Below are positions 9,628 through 18,242 of a stretch of 64,000 bases of DNA, one piece after another; the stretch's first letter is position 1, and each line of letters begins with the position of its first letter. Under the pieces are notes generated by a model. The model did no database searches, was not told where the DNA came from, and saw only the letters and a list, made by a program, of their open reading frames with translations. The position numbers and the translations under genes were made by a program. This DNA comes from JAHDDY01 sp964549375 (GTDB taxonomy: Bacteria; Pseudomonadota; Alphaproteobacteria; Rhodobacterales; Rhodobacteraceae), in NCBI GenBank assembly GCA_964549375.1, contig CAZJWF010000002.1, forward strand, positions 1 through 64,000, read 5' to 3'.

Positions 9628-10424
9628 TGGGAGCTCGCTTCTCTTGGTTCAACACCACCTCGGTCGCTCTTGGGTTTGCATTTTTATATATTCCGATTTT
9701 GATCCTCGTGATCTTCAGTTTTAATGAGTCAAAGCTGGTGACCGTATGGGGTGGTTTTTCAACCAAATGGTACAGCGCCCTATTCCAGAACGAAGCATTC
9801 TTGGAGGCGGCGTGGGTTACACTGCGTGTCGCGCTGGTGACGGCGACAATAGCAACAATCTTGGGAACGATGGCCGCGCTCGTGCTGGTCCGGTCCGGTC
9901 GGTTTAAGGGGCGGACGCTGTTCACCGGCATGGTTTATGCGCCGCTGGTTATGCCGGAAGTCATCACGGGGCTATCCCTCTTGTTGCTGTTCATCGCGTT
10001 GGGGATGGATCGCGGTGTATTTACGATCACGCTCGCGCATATCACTTTTGCGATGTGCTTTGCGACTGTCGTAATTTCTTCGCGATTGGTAACGTTTGAT
10101 CGCTCGCTGGAGGAGGCTGCAGAAGATTTGGGGGCGTCGCCTCTCGATGCTTTTTTCTCCGTCACACTGCCGATCATCGCCCCTGCTGTTGTCGCCGCTT
10201 GGCTGCTGACATTCACCTTGTCGCTTGATGATTTGGTCATTGCCTCGTTCACATCGGGACCGGGCGCAACTACTTTGCCTATGAAGATTTACAGCTCGGT
10301 ACGATTGGGCGTGACCCCTGAAATCAATGCGCTCTCCACTATCCTAATTACGTTTGTCGCATTAGGGGTCATCGCGGCCTCGCTGGCGGGGAAACGCGCG
10401 GAGATGAACCGGGGCGAAACCTGA
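9627..10424 (+). CDS. potI: Polyamine ABC transporter permease 2
   Basis: 265-residue inner-membrane partner of PotH, with an N-terminal membrane segment followed by ILVIFSFNESKLV, the normal opening of PotC/PotI proteins, and the EAA loop EEAAEDLGASPLDAFFSVTLP. ATG 9627 overlaps the last base of the potH stop, preceded by GGAGGCAAGG. Agmatinase follows 25 bases later on the same strand, suggesting a five-gene transcript for uptake and first-step processing. Confidence 0.93.
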   Translation: MGARFSWFNTTSVALGFAFLYIPILILVIFSFNESKLVTVWGGFSTKWYSALFQNEAFLEAAWVTLRVALVTATIATILGTMAALVLVRSGRFKGRTLFTGMVYAPLVMPEVITGLSLLLLFIALGMDRGVFTITLAHITFAMCFATVVISSRLVTFDRSLEEAAEDLGASPLDAFFSVTLPIIAPAVVAAWLLTFTLSLDDLVIASFTSGPGATTLPMKIYSSVRLGVTPEINALSTILITFVALGVIAASLAGKRAEMNRGET

Positions 10425-10449
10425 TATCCTCGAATATTTGTGAGACAGT

Positions 10450-11418
10450 ATGACCGAAATTAAAGGCGATTTCTCATTTCGCGGTGATGTCAAAGGCCGC
10501 CCGTTGGAAATGACCTATGGCGGGGCGCTGAGCTTTATGCGCCGGAAATACACCCGCGACCTAACGGGCGCAGATGTCGTGGTGAGCGGCATACCCTATG
10601 ATGCGTCAGTTACGAACCGCCCCGGCTGTCGGTTTGGCCCCCAAGCAATTCGGGCTGCGTCAACTCAGGTGTCAGAGTTGGACTCGTTTCCTTGGGGATT
10701 TAATGTCTTCGAGCATCTCGGAATCGTGGATTACGGCGACTGCTTTATCGACCCACATCATCCAGAAACAGTGGCGGGGTCCATCGAATCTCATGCTGAT
10801 GAGATTTTGGTCAGCGGTGCGAAGATGCTAACCCTCGGCGGTGATCACTTCGTTGCCTATCCATTGATCAAGGCTCACGCAAAAGTTCACGGACCTGTTG
10901 CCTTGCTCCAGTTTGATGCCCATTGCGATACGTGGGAAGATGACGGCAGACGGCTTGATCACGGAACCATGTTCGCACGCGCTGCCGCTGAAGGCATCAT
11001 TGATGTGTCGCGCTCAACGCAGGTCGGCTTACGAACTTATAACGACAGCGATCATGGGTTTGAAATCCTCACAGCGCCTTGGGTTCACCGCAATGGCATT
11101 GATGCGACACTCAATGTTGTTCGAGAGCGCGTTGGCGATGCACCGCTCTACATCTCGTTTGATGTAGACGGGATGGACCCTGCCTATGCGCCGGGGACAG
11201 GAACGCCAGTGGTCGGTGGGCTGGCCTCTTGGCAAGCGCTGGAGCTTATCCGAGGTCTCAAGGGCCTTAATCTTATCGGAATGGACGTCGTCGAAGTCTC
11301 ACCGCCCTATGATCATGCTGAAATTACAGCGCTGGCGGCGGCAACAGTCGCCCATGATTGGTTATGTCTGTTAGCGGAAGCGAAAGGCGCCCAACCGGCA
11401 CCAGTTGGCCGCGTCTAG
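10450..11418 (+). CDS. speB: Agmatinase (ureohydrolase family)
   Basis: 322-residue manganese ureohydrolase that hydrolyses agmatine to putrescine and urea in the cytoplasm. Metal ligands are in GGDHFVAYPLIKAH, DAHCDTWEDDG and SFDVDGMDPAYAPGTGTP, and the family motif GMDVVEVSPPYDHAEIT is near the C-terminus. Arginase and guanidinobutyrase belong to the same family; the polyamine context favours agmatinase. It is the last gene of the potFGHI run, converging on a small minus-strand gene 8 bases away. There is no strong ribosome-binding site before the ATG, so it may be read by coupling from potI. Confidence 0.88.
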   Translation: MTEIKGDFSFRGDVKGRPLEMTYGGALSFMRRKYTRDLTGADVVVSGIPYDASVTNRPGCRFGPQAIRAASTQVSELDSFPWGFNVFEHLGIVDYGDCFIDPHHPETVAGSIESHADEILVSGAKMLTLGGDHFVAYPLIKAHAKVHGPVALLQFDAHCDTWEDDGRRLDHGTMFARAAAEGIIDVSRSTQVGLRTYNDSDHGFEILTAPWVHRNGIDATLNVVRERVGDAPLYISFDVDGMDPAYAPGTGTPVVGGLASWQALELIRGLKGLNLIGMDVVEVSPPYDHAEITALAAATVAHDWLCLLAEAKGAQPAPVGRV

Positions 11419-11425
11419 TCGGCGT

Positions 11426-11827
11426 TTAGGTACAAATTGCGCGGGCAAGTGCCTTTACGGACGTCTCGTTCGTCTCGTCATCAAGCAGCAACATCTTGAT
11501 AGGCCGTGCCGTGTTTCCGAGCAGCTTGTCGCTTGCGGTTCGTACCGTCAGCAAGTTGGGCGTTACTGGTTTATCATAATCAACAATGCCCAGATACGCG
11601 AAGGAAAGCGGCGCACATTGGACGGCATATTCGACGAATGAACTCGATCCATCTGCGCGGGTGTAGGAAGCAATTGCACCAATTTTGTCTCCGTCAAGGT
11701 GCCTTACCTCTACAACGCGCTCGACCGTACCACTCGCGTCCGTAACTGAATACTTTAATGCACCGCCCGCGAAAACGACGCCGGCGGACAAACACATTCC
11801 TACCGTAAAAAATGATCGTTTGAGCAC
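11426..11827 (-). CDS. Small secreted protein of unknown function
   Basis: 133 residues starting at GTG 11827, which has GGAG eight bases upstream. Residues 1-21 form a signal peptide (basic start, hydrophobic core, FAGG cleavage region). The mature part is rich in short beta-strand-like stretches and ends with two cysteines (VQCAPLSF and ARAICT) that could form a disulfide. I do not recognise the family. Its 3' end faces agmatinase with only 7 bases between the stops. Confidence 0.6.
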   Translation of the reverse strand: MLKRSFFTVGMCLSAGVVFAGGALKYSVTDASGTVERVVEVRHLDGDKIGAIASYTRADGSSSFVEYAVQCAPLSFAYLGIVDYDKPVTPNLLTVRTASDKLLGNTARPIKMLLLDDETNETSVKALARAICT

Positions 11828-12050
11828 AGTGCAACTCCGTCAACGTTCAAAACTATTCTCGCCAGACCCCAAGATGGACGTGCCATATAACTGAGTCATT
11901 TTCGAGATGGGCGTCAAGCTCTGATATGCAATGAGGAGCGTCGCGAAGGCGCCTCGAACAATTGCTGTGCACTGACCATCTTGCTGATCGTTTCGATTTC
12001 TCGAATCCGATTGTTCAGCCAACAAGATCACCTATAAGTCGCAAAAGAAA

Positions 12051-12073
12051 AGCCCCGGCGCGAAACCGGGGCT
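12051..12073 (-). terminator. Intrinsic terminator of etfBA
   Basis: Perfect 8-bp stem AGCCCCGG/CCGGGGCT with a 7-base loop; read on the minus strand it is followed by TTTTCTTTT. It stands 26 bases after the etfA stop. Confidence 0.85.
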
Positions 12074-12098
12074 TCCTAAAACTGTCATCGCCTCTGTT

Positions 12099-13025
12099 TT
12101 ACAGAGCGGATTCGAGCGCTGGTACTGCATCAAACAAGTCTGCGACAAGGCCGTAATCAGCGACTTGGAAGATTGGGGCTTCCTCGTCTTTGTTGATAGC
12201 GACAATCACCTTTGAGTCTTTCATACCTGCGAGGTGCTGGATCGCGCCTGAGATACCAACGGCAACGTAAAGCTCTGGCGCTACGACCTTACCGGTCTGA
12301 CCGACCTGATAGTCGTTCGGCGCATACCCAGAATCCACCGCCGCGCGCGACGCACCTACCGCCGCTCCAAGCTTGTCGGCAAGCTTGTCGATGATCTCGA
12401 AGTTTTCTTTTGAGCCAACGCCGCGACCGCCAGAAACGACAATCTTTGCTGATGTCAGTTCGGGGCGATCTGAGGAAACAACTTTATCTTCAACCCATTC
12501 TGAAAGGCCGGGATTGGCTACTGCCGCAATTTCTTCGACCGCCGCAGAGCCACCTTCGCCAGCCGCATCAAAGGATGCGCCGCGAACTGTAATCACTTTC
12601 TTCGGGTCTGCCGATTTGACCGTTGCCATTGCGTTACCAGCATAGATCGGGCGCTCGAACGTGTCGGCGGCTTCGACAGCGGAGATGTCAGAAATCATGT
12701 TCGTGTCGAGGAGAGCCGCAACACGGGGCATGACGTTCTTACCCGTCGTCGTCGCACCCGCAACGAGATGCTCGTAATCGCCAGCAAGGCTGACGATCAA
12801 ATCAGCCAGAGGCTCAGCAAGGTCTTTGCCATAAGCATCGTCGGACGCGCAGAGAACTTTGGCAACGCCGTCAAGATTCGCAGCCTGCTCAGCAACGCCC
12901 TTGCACCCACTGCCCGCACAAAGGATGTGAATATCACCCCCCATCGCTGTTGCAGCCGTAACAGACTTTGCGGTCTGATCATTGAGATTTTCGTTGTCAT
13001 GATCTGCGAGAAGAAGAACAGCCAT
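12099..13025 (-). CDS. etfA: Electron transfer flavoprotein alpha subunit
   Basis: 308-residue ETF alpha. With EtfB it carries electrons from acyl-CoA, dimethylglycine and sarcosine-type dehydrogenases to ETF-quinone oxidoreductase. The C-terminal FAD domain is clear: VVSGGRGVGSKENFEI, GASRAAVDSGYAPNDYQVGQTGK and the ISGAIQHLAGMKDS motif. The start ATG shares one base with the etfB stop. No ETF-QO gene is in the window. The GcvT-type flavoprotein at 33.3 kb is a possible electron donor, which is inference only. Confidence 0.95.
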   Translation of the reverse strand: MAVLLLADHDNENLNDQTAKSVTAATAMGGDIHILCAGSGCKGVAEQAANLDGVAKVLCASDDAYGKDLAEPLADLIVSLAGDYEHLVAGATTTGKNVMPRVAALLDTNMISDISAVEAADTFERPIYAGNAMATVKSADPKKVITVRGASFDAAGEGGSAAVEEIAAVANPGLSEWVEDKVVSSDRPELTSAKIVVSGGRGVGSKENFEIIDKLADKLGAAVGASRAAVDSGYAPNDYQVGQTGKVVAPELYVAVGISGAIQHLAGMKDSKVIVAINKDEEAPIFQVADYGLVADLFDAVPALESAL

Positions 13026-13786
13026 TAAATTACTCCCGCTTCTGTTTTCAGTTTTTCGACCAGTTCCTCGACAGAACCCACTATGACGCCGGCCTGACGT
13101 GCAGGCGGCTCCGTGACTTTAACGATCGTGAGGCGTGGAGCGACGTCGACGCCGTAATCAGCGGGCGTCTTGGTGTCCATAGGCTTTTTCTTCGCCTTCA
13201 TGATGTTCGGAAGCGAGGCGTAGCGTGGTTCGTTCAGGCGCAGGTCTACGGTGATAATCGCTGGCATATTGACCTTGATGACTTGCAGACCGCCATCAAC
13301 TTCACGGGTGACAGTTGCCTTGTCGCCCTCAATCTCGACAGCAGAGGCAAAGGTCGCCTGCGACCATCCCAATAACGCCGAAAGCATCTGCCCCGTAGCG
13401 TTCGCGTCGTTGTCGATCGCTTGTTTACCAAGCAAAACCAATCCCGGCTTCTCTTCTTCAACAATGCCTTTGAGAATTTTAGCGACTGTCAAAGGTTCGA
13501 TATCGTTTTCGACATTGTCCGTTGCCGTTACCAAGATTGCCCGGTCCGCACCCATTGCGAGGGCAGTTCGTAGGGTTTCCTGGTTTTTCTCAACGCCAAT
13601 CGAGACAACAACAATCTCTTCAACTTGACCGGCTTCTTTCATCCGAATGGCCTGTTCGACGGAAATCTCGTCGAACGGGTTCATCGACATTTTCACATTA
13701 GCCAGATCGACGCCACTTTGGTCAGCTTTAACCCGGACCTTTACGTTGTAGTCGATCACCCGTTTAACGGGGACAAGTACCTTCAT
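13025..13786 (-). CDS. etfB: Electron transfer flavoprotein beta subunit
   Basis: 253-residue ETF beta starting MKVLVPVKRVIDYNVKVR, the family's standard N-terminus. It includes the AMP-binding GKQAIDNDANATGQM loop and the ETF-beta signature with VDLRLNEPRYASLPNIMKAK. ATG 13786 is chosen over an upstream in-frame start because AAAGG lies 7 bases ahead and the family begins here. First gene of etfBA; the 198 bases upstream, before queG, must carry its promoter and the end of the queG transcription unit. Confidence 0.95.
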   Translation of the reverse strand: MKVLVPVKRVIDYNVKVRVKADQSGVDLANVKMSMNPFDEISVEQAIRMKEAGQVEEIVVVSIGVEKNQETLRTALAMGADRAILVTATDNVENDIEPLTVAKILKGIVEEEKPGLVLLGKQAIDNDANATGQMLSALLGWSQATFASAVEIEGDKATVTREVDGGLQVIKVNMPAIITVDLRLNEPRYASLPNIMKAKKKPMDTKTPADYGVDVAPRLTIVKVTEPPARQAGVIVGSVEELVEKLKTEAGVI

Positions 13787-13984
13787 CTTGAGACCTTTCG
13801 CATCACGAATTTGGCGCAAGCCTACGCAAGTTTATTGCAGCGCGGTAGCGCGGTTCGGACGTGGAATAGCGCAAGAATGCGACTGAGTGCGAGAGAGAAT
13901 CGTCGCAGAGAGTGAAAAATCTGAAAAAATGAAGGTATTTTTCACAATACATATGGAAACATAAATAGAACGAAGACTTCCAGA

Positions 13985-15028
13985 TCAGCCGTCAATGACA
14001 TCTATTTTTTCTATTGCCCATGCCGCAGCATCCCGCACCACCTCACTCTCATCAGTGAGCAGAAGACGAACGTACTCAATCAGCGCTGCATCCTCACTAT
14101 TTCCAATCGCATAGAGCACGTTGCGGACAAATCGGTCTCTCCCAATCCGCTTTATCGGAGAGCCGGAAAACATCGCTCTAAACGCTGTATCATCTAGTGC
14201 GACCAACGCAGCTAATTTCGGCGCGCGTAGCTCTTCTCGAGCGTGATACGTCGCCTGCGAAGCCTCGCTCGCAAACTTGTTCCACGGGCAGACGGCGAGG
14301 CAATCATCGCATCCGTAAATCCGGTTGCCAAGTGCCGCACGAAATTCAATGGGGACTGGCCCTTTATGCTCGATAGTTAGGTACGAGATACAGCGCCGAG
14401 CATCCAACTGATACGGTGCTGTAAATGCCGCTGTCGGGCACACATCAATGCACGCGCGACAAGAGCCGCACCTATCGTCATGGGCCTCATCAACCGGCAA
14501 CTCCAGCGTCGTAAATATCGCCCCCAGAAACGTCCATGAGCCAACATCGCGCGAGACAAGGTTCGTATGTTTGCCTTGCCATCCAAGACCCGCTGCCGCC
14601 GCCAAAGGTTTTTCCATCACTGGCGCGGTATCGACAAAGACTTTCACCTCGCAACCTGTTTCCGCAACCATCCAACGTGCGATTTTCTTGAGACGTTTTT
14701 TGACGTGATCATGATAGTCACGGTTGCGGGCATAGACACTGATCGTGGCGCGGTCTTTCTGCGCCAATGTCTCTAATGGATCGCAATCCGGCCCATAATT
14801 TTCGGTCAGCATGATCACGGAACGGGCCGCTGGCCACAGCGCGGACGCATCCGCACGCCAGTCGAGACGTTCCTCAAACCAGCACATTTCACCGTGGTTG
14901 CCTTGCTGCACCCATTCGCGCAAGTGCCTTCCAGCTTCGGGCACCGCATCGGGCGCACAGATACCAAAGCCTTCAAAGCGCTCTTCCCGGCACCGCAGTT
15001 CAACGGTCTCTCGGTCTAGAGCGCTCAA
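13985..15028 (-). CDS. queG: Epoxyqueuosine reductase
   Basis: 347-residue cobalamin and iron-sulfur enzyme for the last step of queuosine synthesis in tRNA. Two [4Fe-4S] cysteine clusters are visible, CGSCRACIDVCP and CDDCLAVCPW, with the upstream GLGWQGKHTNLVSRDVGSW region typical of QueG. The C-terminal helices resemble HEAT-like repeats. The frame is open well into the upstream GST gene, but the family start fits a TTG at 15028 whose bases overlap the GST stop (TTGA), four bases shared. No ATG is available near the expected N-terminus. Function is certain; the TTG start is a proposal. Confidence 0.88.
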   Translation of the reverse strand: MSALDRETVELRCREERFEGFGICAPDAVPEAGRHLREWVQQGNHGEMCWFEERLDWRADASALWPAARSVIMLTENYGPDCDPLETLAQKDRATISVYARNRDYHDHVKKRLKKIARWMVAETGCEVKVFVDTAPVMEKPLAAAAGLGWQGKHTNLVSRDVGSWTFLGAIFTTLELPVDEAHDDRCGSCRACIDVCPTAAFTAPYQLDARRCISYLTIEHKGPVPIEFRAALGNRIYGCDDCLAVCPWNKFASEASQATYHAREELRAPKLAALVALDDTAFRAMFSGSPIKRIGRDRFVRNVLYAIGNSEDAALIEYVRLLLTDESEVVRDAAAWAIEKIDVIDG

Positions 15029-15693
15029 AAATCCAGATCGGTATAGTGTTTCGCGGGAGGCAAACCCGGCAAATGATCGGCCAGTAAACCGCGAAACGCC
15101 GGGCGGGATTTTAGCTTCGCATACCATTCCTTTGCGGTTGGGAAGGCATCCCACGGAACAGCATCGATATAGTCAAGGCTGCTCAGATGACCTGCCGCGG
15201 CAAAATCGCCGAAGCTGATATGGTCTCCGGCGAGCCATTTCCGCCGCTCCGCCAACCATGAGACATACTCTAAATGAGTACGCAGGTTGGACGCCCCCGC
15301 TCTAACAAAATTCGAGTCAGGTTCACCCTGCTTTCGCAGGCGCTTGTAGACGCGTTCCACCAATAAGTTCTCAGTAACTTCGTTCCGAAACTTGACGTCG
15401 AACCACCCAACCAATCGACGTGCCTCTGCACGCCCCGCCGCATCTTTGGGCAGGAGCGCATGGTCGGGGTACGTTTCTTCCAGATATTCGCAAATCGCCG
15501 TCGAATCGATGATGCGACGTCCATTCGGTTCCACCAGAACCGGCACTTCGCAAGCTGGATTAAGCTTTAACAACTCGGTGGGCCTGTCCCAAGGCGCATG
15601 ATCAATCAGATCGGCCTCTAGGACTTTTTCCCCCAAGGTCAGGCGAACTTTTCGGCAATAAGGAGATAACAGAAAAGCGTGCAATTCACGCAT
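15025..15693 (-). CDS. Glutathione S-transferase family protein
   Basis: 222 residues from ATG 15693. The N-terminal thioredoxin-fold domain reads FLLSPYCRKVRLTLGEK, then NPACEVPVLVEPNGRRIIDSTAICEYLEETYP, with the cis-Pro and the ES/DS glutathione-binding motif. The C-terminal helical domain covers about 90-222. It could be a maleylacetoacetate-isomerase-like, stringent-starvation-like or detoxifying GST; the substrate is unknown. The start overlaps the end of iclR by 8 bases, and the upstream 24-bp repeats supply further in-frame ATG and GTG codons (for example 15714) with GAGG boxes, so the true start may be 7 to 23 codons earlier. It overlaps queG by four bases. Confidence 0.85.
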   Translation of the reverse strand: MRELHAFLLSPYCRKVRLTLGEKVLEADLIDHAPWDRPTELLKLNPACEVPVLVEPNGRRIIDSTAICEYLEETYPDHALLPKDAAGRAEARRLVGWFDVKFRNEVTENLLVERVYKRLRKQGEPDSNFVRAGASNLRTHLEYVSWLAERRKWLAGDHISFGDFAAAGHLSSLDYIDAVPWDAFPTAKEWYAKLKSRPAFRGLLADHLPGLPPAKHYTDLDF

Positions 15694-16525
15694 CGTCTGC
15701 TTCGTCATGTTCATCAGCGTCTGCCTCGTCATGTTCACCAGCGTCTGCCTCGTCATGTTCATCAGCGCTAAAAAGAACATCTTGGATGCGTTTGGCGCCT
15801 TCGCGAAGGCGCGGCACGTAATTACGGGCAACCTCGAAGCTGATCCGCTGAGTCGGCGCATGGAATGCCAACGCGAAGGCGAAGCGATCATCCGAATCAC
15901 AGACCGGCACGGCAAAAGCGATCATGCCCGACATAAATTCCTCGCGGTCCCACGAGTAACCGGCCGTGCGAATGCGATCGAGCTCTTCAACGAAGACATC
16001 TTTGTCGGTAATGCAATTTGGCCCTTCGGGATTCAGCTCCAAAGTGGCCAACATCGACGTCAACTCGGAAGGTGAGAACGACGACAGGAACAGCTTTCCA
16101 CTTGCCGTGCAATGAAACGGGACCTCTGTTCCTACGGGTAATTGGAACCGCAATGGCCACGGCGTATCTACACGATCAAGATAGGTCATACCGGAAATCG
16201 TCGGCGCGGCAATATTGCATGTTTCCTGAATATCAGTCGCGACCGAACGCAAGACCATCCGCCGAGCGATATGCAACCGAGAGACTTTTTGCAATCCCAT
16301 CGCCATAGCACGCGCGCGCCGCGCCGGACGCAGCCGACCGTTACGCAAATCGCGAATCAGAAAGCCTTCCGCCTCCAAAGTTGTACAAAGGCGATGCAAT
16401 GTAGGCTTCGGCAAATCAATTTCTTCGCCCAATTCTGAGGGCGTCATCGCTCGACCACTTGTCGCCAATGCCTCAAATATGAGAAGCATACGAAGATTTG
16501 TGGGGATTCGGCTCGCGTCTTCCAT
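15686..16525 (-). CDS. IclR-family transcriptional regulator with acidic repeat tail
   Basis: 279-residue regulator. The winged helix-turn-helix is at about residues 20-70 (TPSELGEEIDLPKPTLHRLCTTLE), followed by the IclR effector-binding domain (about 85-250) with a MTYLDRV segment and FHCTASGKLFL. The last ~25 residues are a repeated acidic tail of the pattern EHDEADA, three times, encoded by 24-bp tandem repeats; this tail is not part of the IclR fold. It is divergent from the GMC oxidoreductase gene (107 bases between starts) and is the natural candidate to control it. gst and queG follow on the same strand. Confidence 0.9.
   Translation of the reverse strand: MEDASRIPTNLRMLLIFEALATSGRAMTPSELGEEIDLPKPTLHRLCTTLEAEGFLIRDLRNGRLRPARRARAMAMGLQKVSRLHIARRMVLRSVATDIQETCNIAAPTISGMTYLDRVDTPWPLRFQLPVGTEVPFHCTASGKLFLSSFSPSELTSMLATLELNPEGPNCITDKDVFVEELDRIRTAGYSWDREEFMSGMIAFAVPVCDSDDRFAFALAFHAPTQRISFEVARNYVPRLREGAKRIQDVLFSADEHDEADAGEHDEADADEHDEADDA
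15695..15766 (-). repeat. Three tandem copies of a 24-bp repeat across the iclR/gst junction
   Basis: Units at 15695-15718, 15719-15742 and 15743-15766 differ from each other at only one or two positions. In the iclR frame each unit encodes DEHDEADA-type residues. In the gst frame the same units read M/V-N-M-T-R/K-Q-T-L/M, giving repeated start codons. Two units carry GAGG, and the one nearest gst carries GAAG, upstream of the next start. Because 24 is a multiple of three, gain or loss of a unit keeps both frames. Confidence 0.95.
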
Positions 16526-16632
16526 AATTCGATCTCTTTAGCGCAGCTTGATGGAAAAAGAGCTTTCATTTTTTTGAGACTCATGGTCTTGTTTTTTATT
16601 CAGGGTTCATAAGAGTCTGAACGGGGAATTCT

Positions 16633-18240
16633 TTGGAATACGATTACGTCGTTGTTGGCGCCGGGTCTACCGGTTGTGCACTCGCTGCCCGGCTGTCCGA
16701 AAACGGTCAGGCGACGGTCGCGCTTGTTGAGGCGGGCGGTCGCGATTGGAATCCTTGGATCCATATTCCCGTAGGCTATTTTAGAACGATGGGCAACAAG
16801 TCTGTTGATTGGTGCTACAAAACTCAGCCCGATCCAGGAATTAACGGACGCAGCATCAATTGGCCGAGGGGGAAAGTTTGGGGTGGCTCAAGTTCCTTAA
16901 ATGGCTTGCTTTATGTTCGCGGACAGGCGGAAGACTACGACCAATGGCGTCAGCTTGGGAATGTCGGTTGGGGTTGGGACGATGTTCTCCCATATTTTAA
17001 ACGTTCCGAAAATAACGAGCGCGGCGAAGACGAATTTCACGGCTCTGACGGCCCACTTGCGGTCAACGACATGCGGCTGCGCCGAGAAATATGCGATGAG
17101 TGGGTAGAGGCTGCACAAAACGCAGGTTTTAAATTCAACCCAGATTACAATGGCGCAGAACAAGAAGGCGTCGGGTATTTCCAATTCACTTGCCGGAAGG
17201 GGCGCCGATGCAGCGCAGCCAGTGCTTACATTAAGCCAAACATGGACCGCGCAAATCTAACGATCATAAGTAAGGCGCTGACCCGCCGTGTGATGATTGA
17301 GAATCACGTCGCGACAGGCATCGAAATCGACCGAGGCGGCAGGATCGAAACCATTACGGCCCGTAGTGAAGTCATTCTTTGTGCAGGCGCAATTGGATCG
17401 CCACAAATTCTCATGCTGTCGGGAATTGGAAACGCCGAAGACTTACAATCACTTGGCATCGAGGTATTGAAAGACGCGCCCGAAATGGGGCGAAACTTAC
17501 AAGACCATTTACAAGCCCGACTCGTTCACAAATGCGTCCGCCCCACAATGAATAACGAAGTCAATTCGTTAATCGGGAAAGCTAAGATTGCAGCTGAATA
17601 CGCCTTAAAGCGTACCGGCCCCATGACAATGGCTGCTAGCCTTGCTTGCGGGTTTCTCAAAACTCGTGAAGACCTCGCGACTCCTGATATTCAATTCCAC
17701 ATCCAACCGTGGAGCGCAGATAGCCCGGCTGAAGGTCCACATAAATTCTCTGCTTTTACCTCGTCAGTATGTCAGCTTCGGCCTGAGAGCCGAGGTCATC
17801 TCGAACTAAGCAGCCCGAACCCGGCCGACTACCCGCTTATTCATCCGAACTATCTCGCGACGCCGTTGGATCAGCAAACAATGGTCGAAGGCGTTAAGAT
17901 CGCACGCCAAATTGCCGAAGCGGAACCGCTGAAAAGTTCAATCTCATCTGAGCATGCTCCCGGCGTGGACGTGCAAAGCGATGATGAGCTGCTTGAATGG
18001 GTACGCAATACGTCAACGACGATCTATCACCCCACGGGAACGTGTCGGATGGGACAAGACGATGGTGCTATCGTTGATGAAAGGTTGCGCGTGAAAGGTT
18101 TTTCTAACTTGCGCGTCGCTGATTGTTCGATCATGCCGACACTCGTTTCCGGTAACACGAATGCTCCGGCAATTATGATTGGCGAGAAGTTGTCAGACAT
18201 GATCCGCGAAGACGCACAGAAATTGGCAGGGGCCGCCTGA
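16633..18240 (+). CDS. GMC-family oxidoreductase (choline/alcohol dehydrogenase type)
   Basis: 535-residue FAD-dependent alcohol oxidoreductase. It opens with YDYVVVGAGSTGCALAARLSE (FAD-binding), then the GMC signature 1 region WPRGKVWGGSSSLNGLLYVRG, signature 2 near GAIGSPQILMLSGIG, and the catalytic His in YHPTGTCRMG with Asn in the NTNAPAIMIGEK segment. The start is TTG 16633 with GGGGA six bases upstream; no ATG fits. Choline dehydrogenase (BetA) is the closest well-known relative, but no betB or betI lies nearby, so the alcohol substrate is open. It is divergent from iclR and two bases ahead of a TerC gene. Confidence 0.88.
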   Translation: MEYDYVVVGAGSTGCALAARLSENGQATVALVEAGGRDWNPWIHIPVGYFRTMGNKSVDWCYKTQPDPGINGRSINWPRGKVWGGSSSLNGLLYVRGQAEDYDQWRQLGNVGWGWDDVLPYFKRSENNERGEDEFHGSDGPLAVNDMRLRREICDEWVEAAQNAGFKFNPDYNGAEQEGVGYFQFTCRKGRRCSAASAYIKPNMDRANLTIISKALTRRVMIENHVATGIEIDRGGRIETITARSEVILCAGAIGSPQILMLSGIGNAEDLQSLGIEVLKDAPEMGRNLQDHLQARLVHKCVRPTMNNEVNSLIGKAKIAAEYALKRTGPMTMAASLACGFLKTREDLATPDIQFHIQPWSADSPAEGPHKFSAFTSSVCQLRPESRGHLELSSPNPADYPLIHPNYLATPLDQQTMVEGVKIARQIAEAEPLKSSISSEHAPGVDVQSDDELLEWVRNTSTTIYHPTGTCRMGQDDGAIVDERLRVKGFSNLRVADCSIMPTLVSGNTNAPAIMIGEKLSDMIREDAQKLAGAA

Positions 18241-18242
18241 CG

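Noticed and set aside
15695..15766. Tandem repeat considered as a CRISPR array
   Set aside because: Units abut without spacers and lie inside coding sequence; no cas genes.
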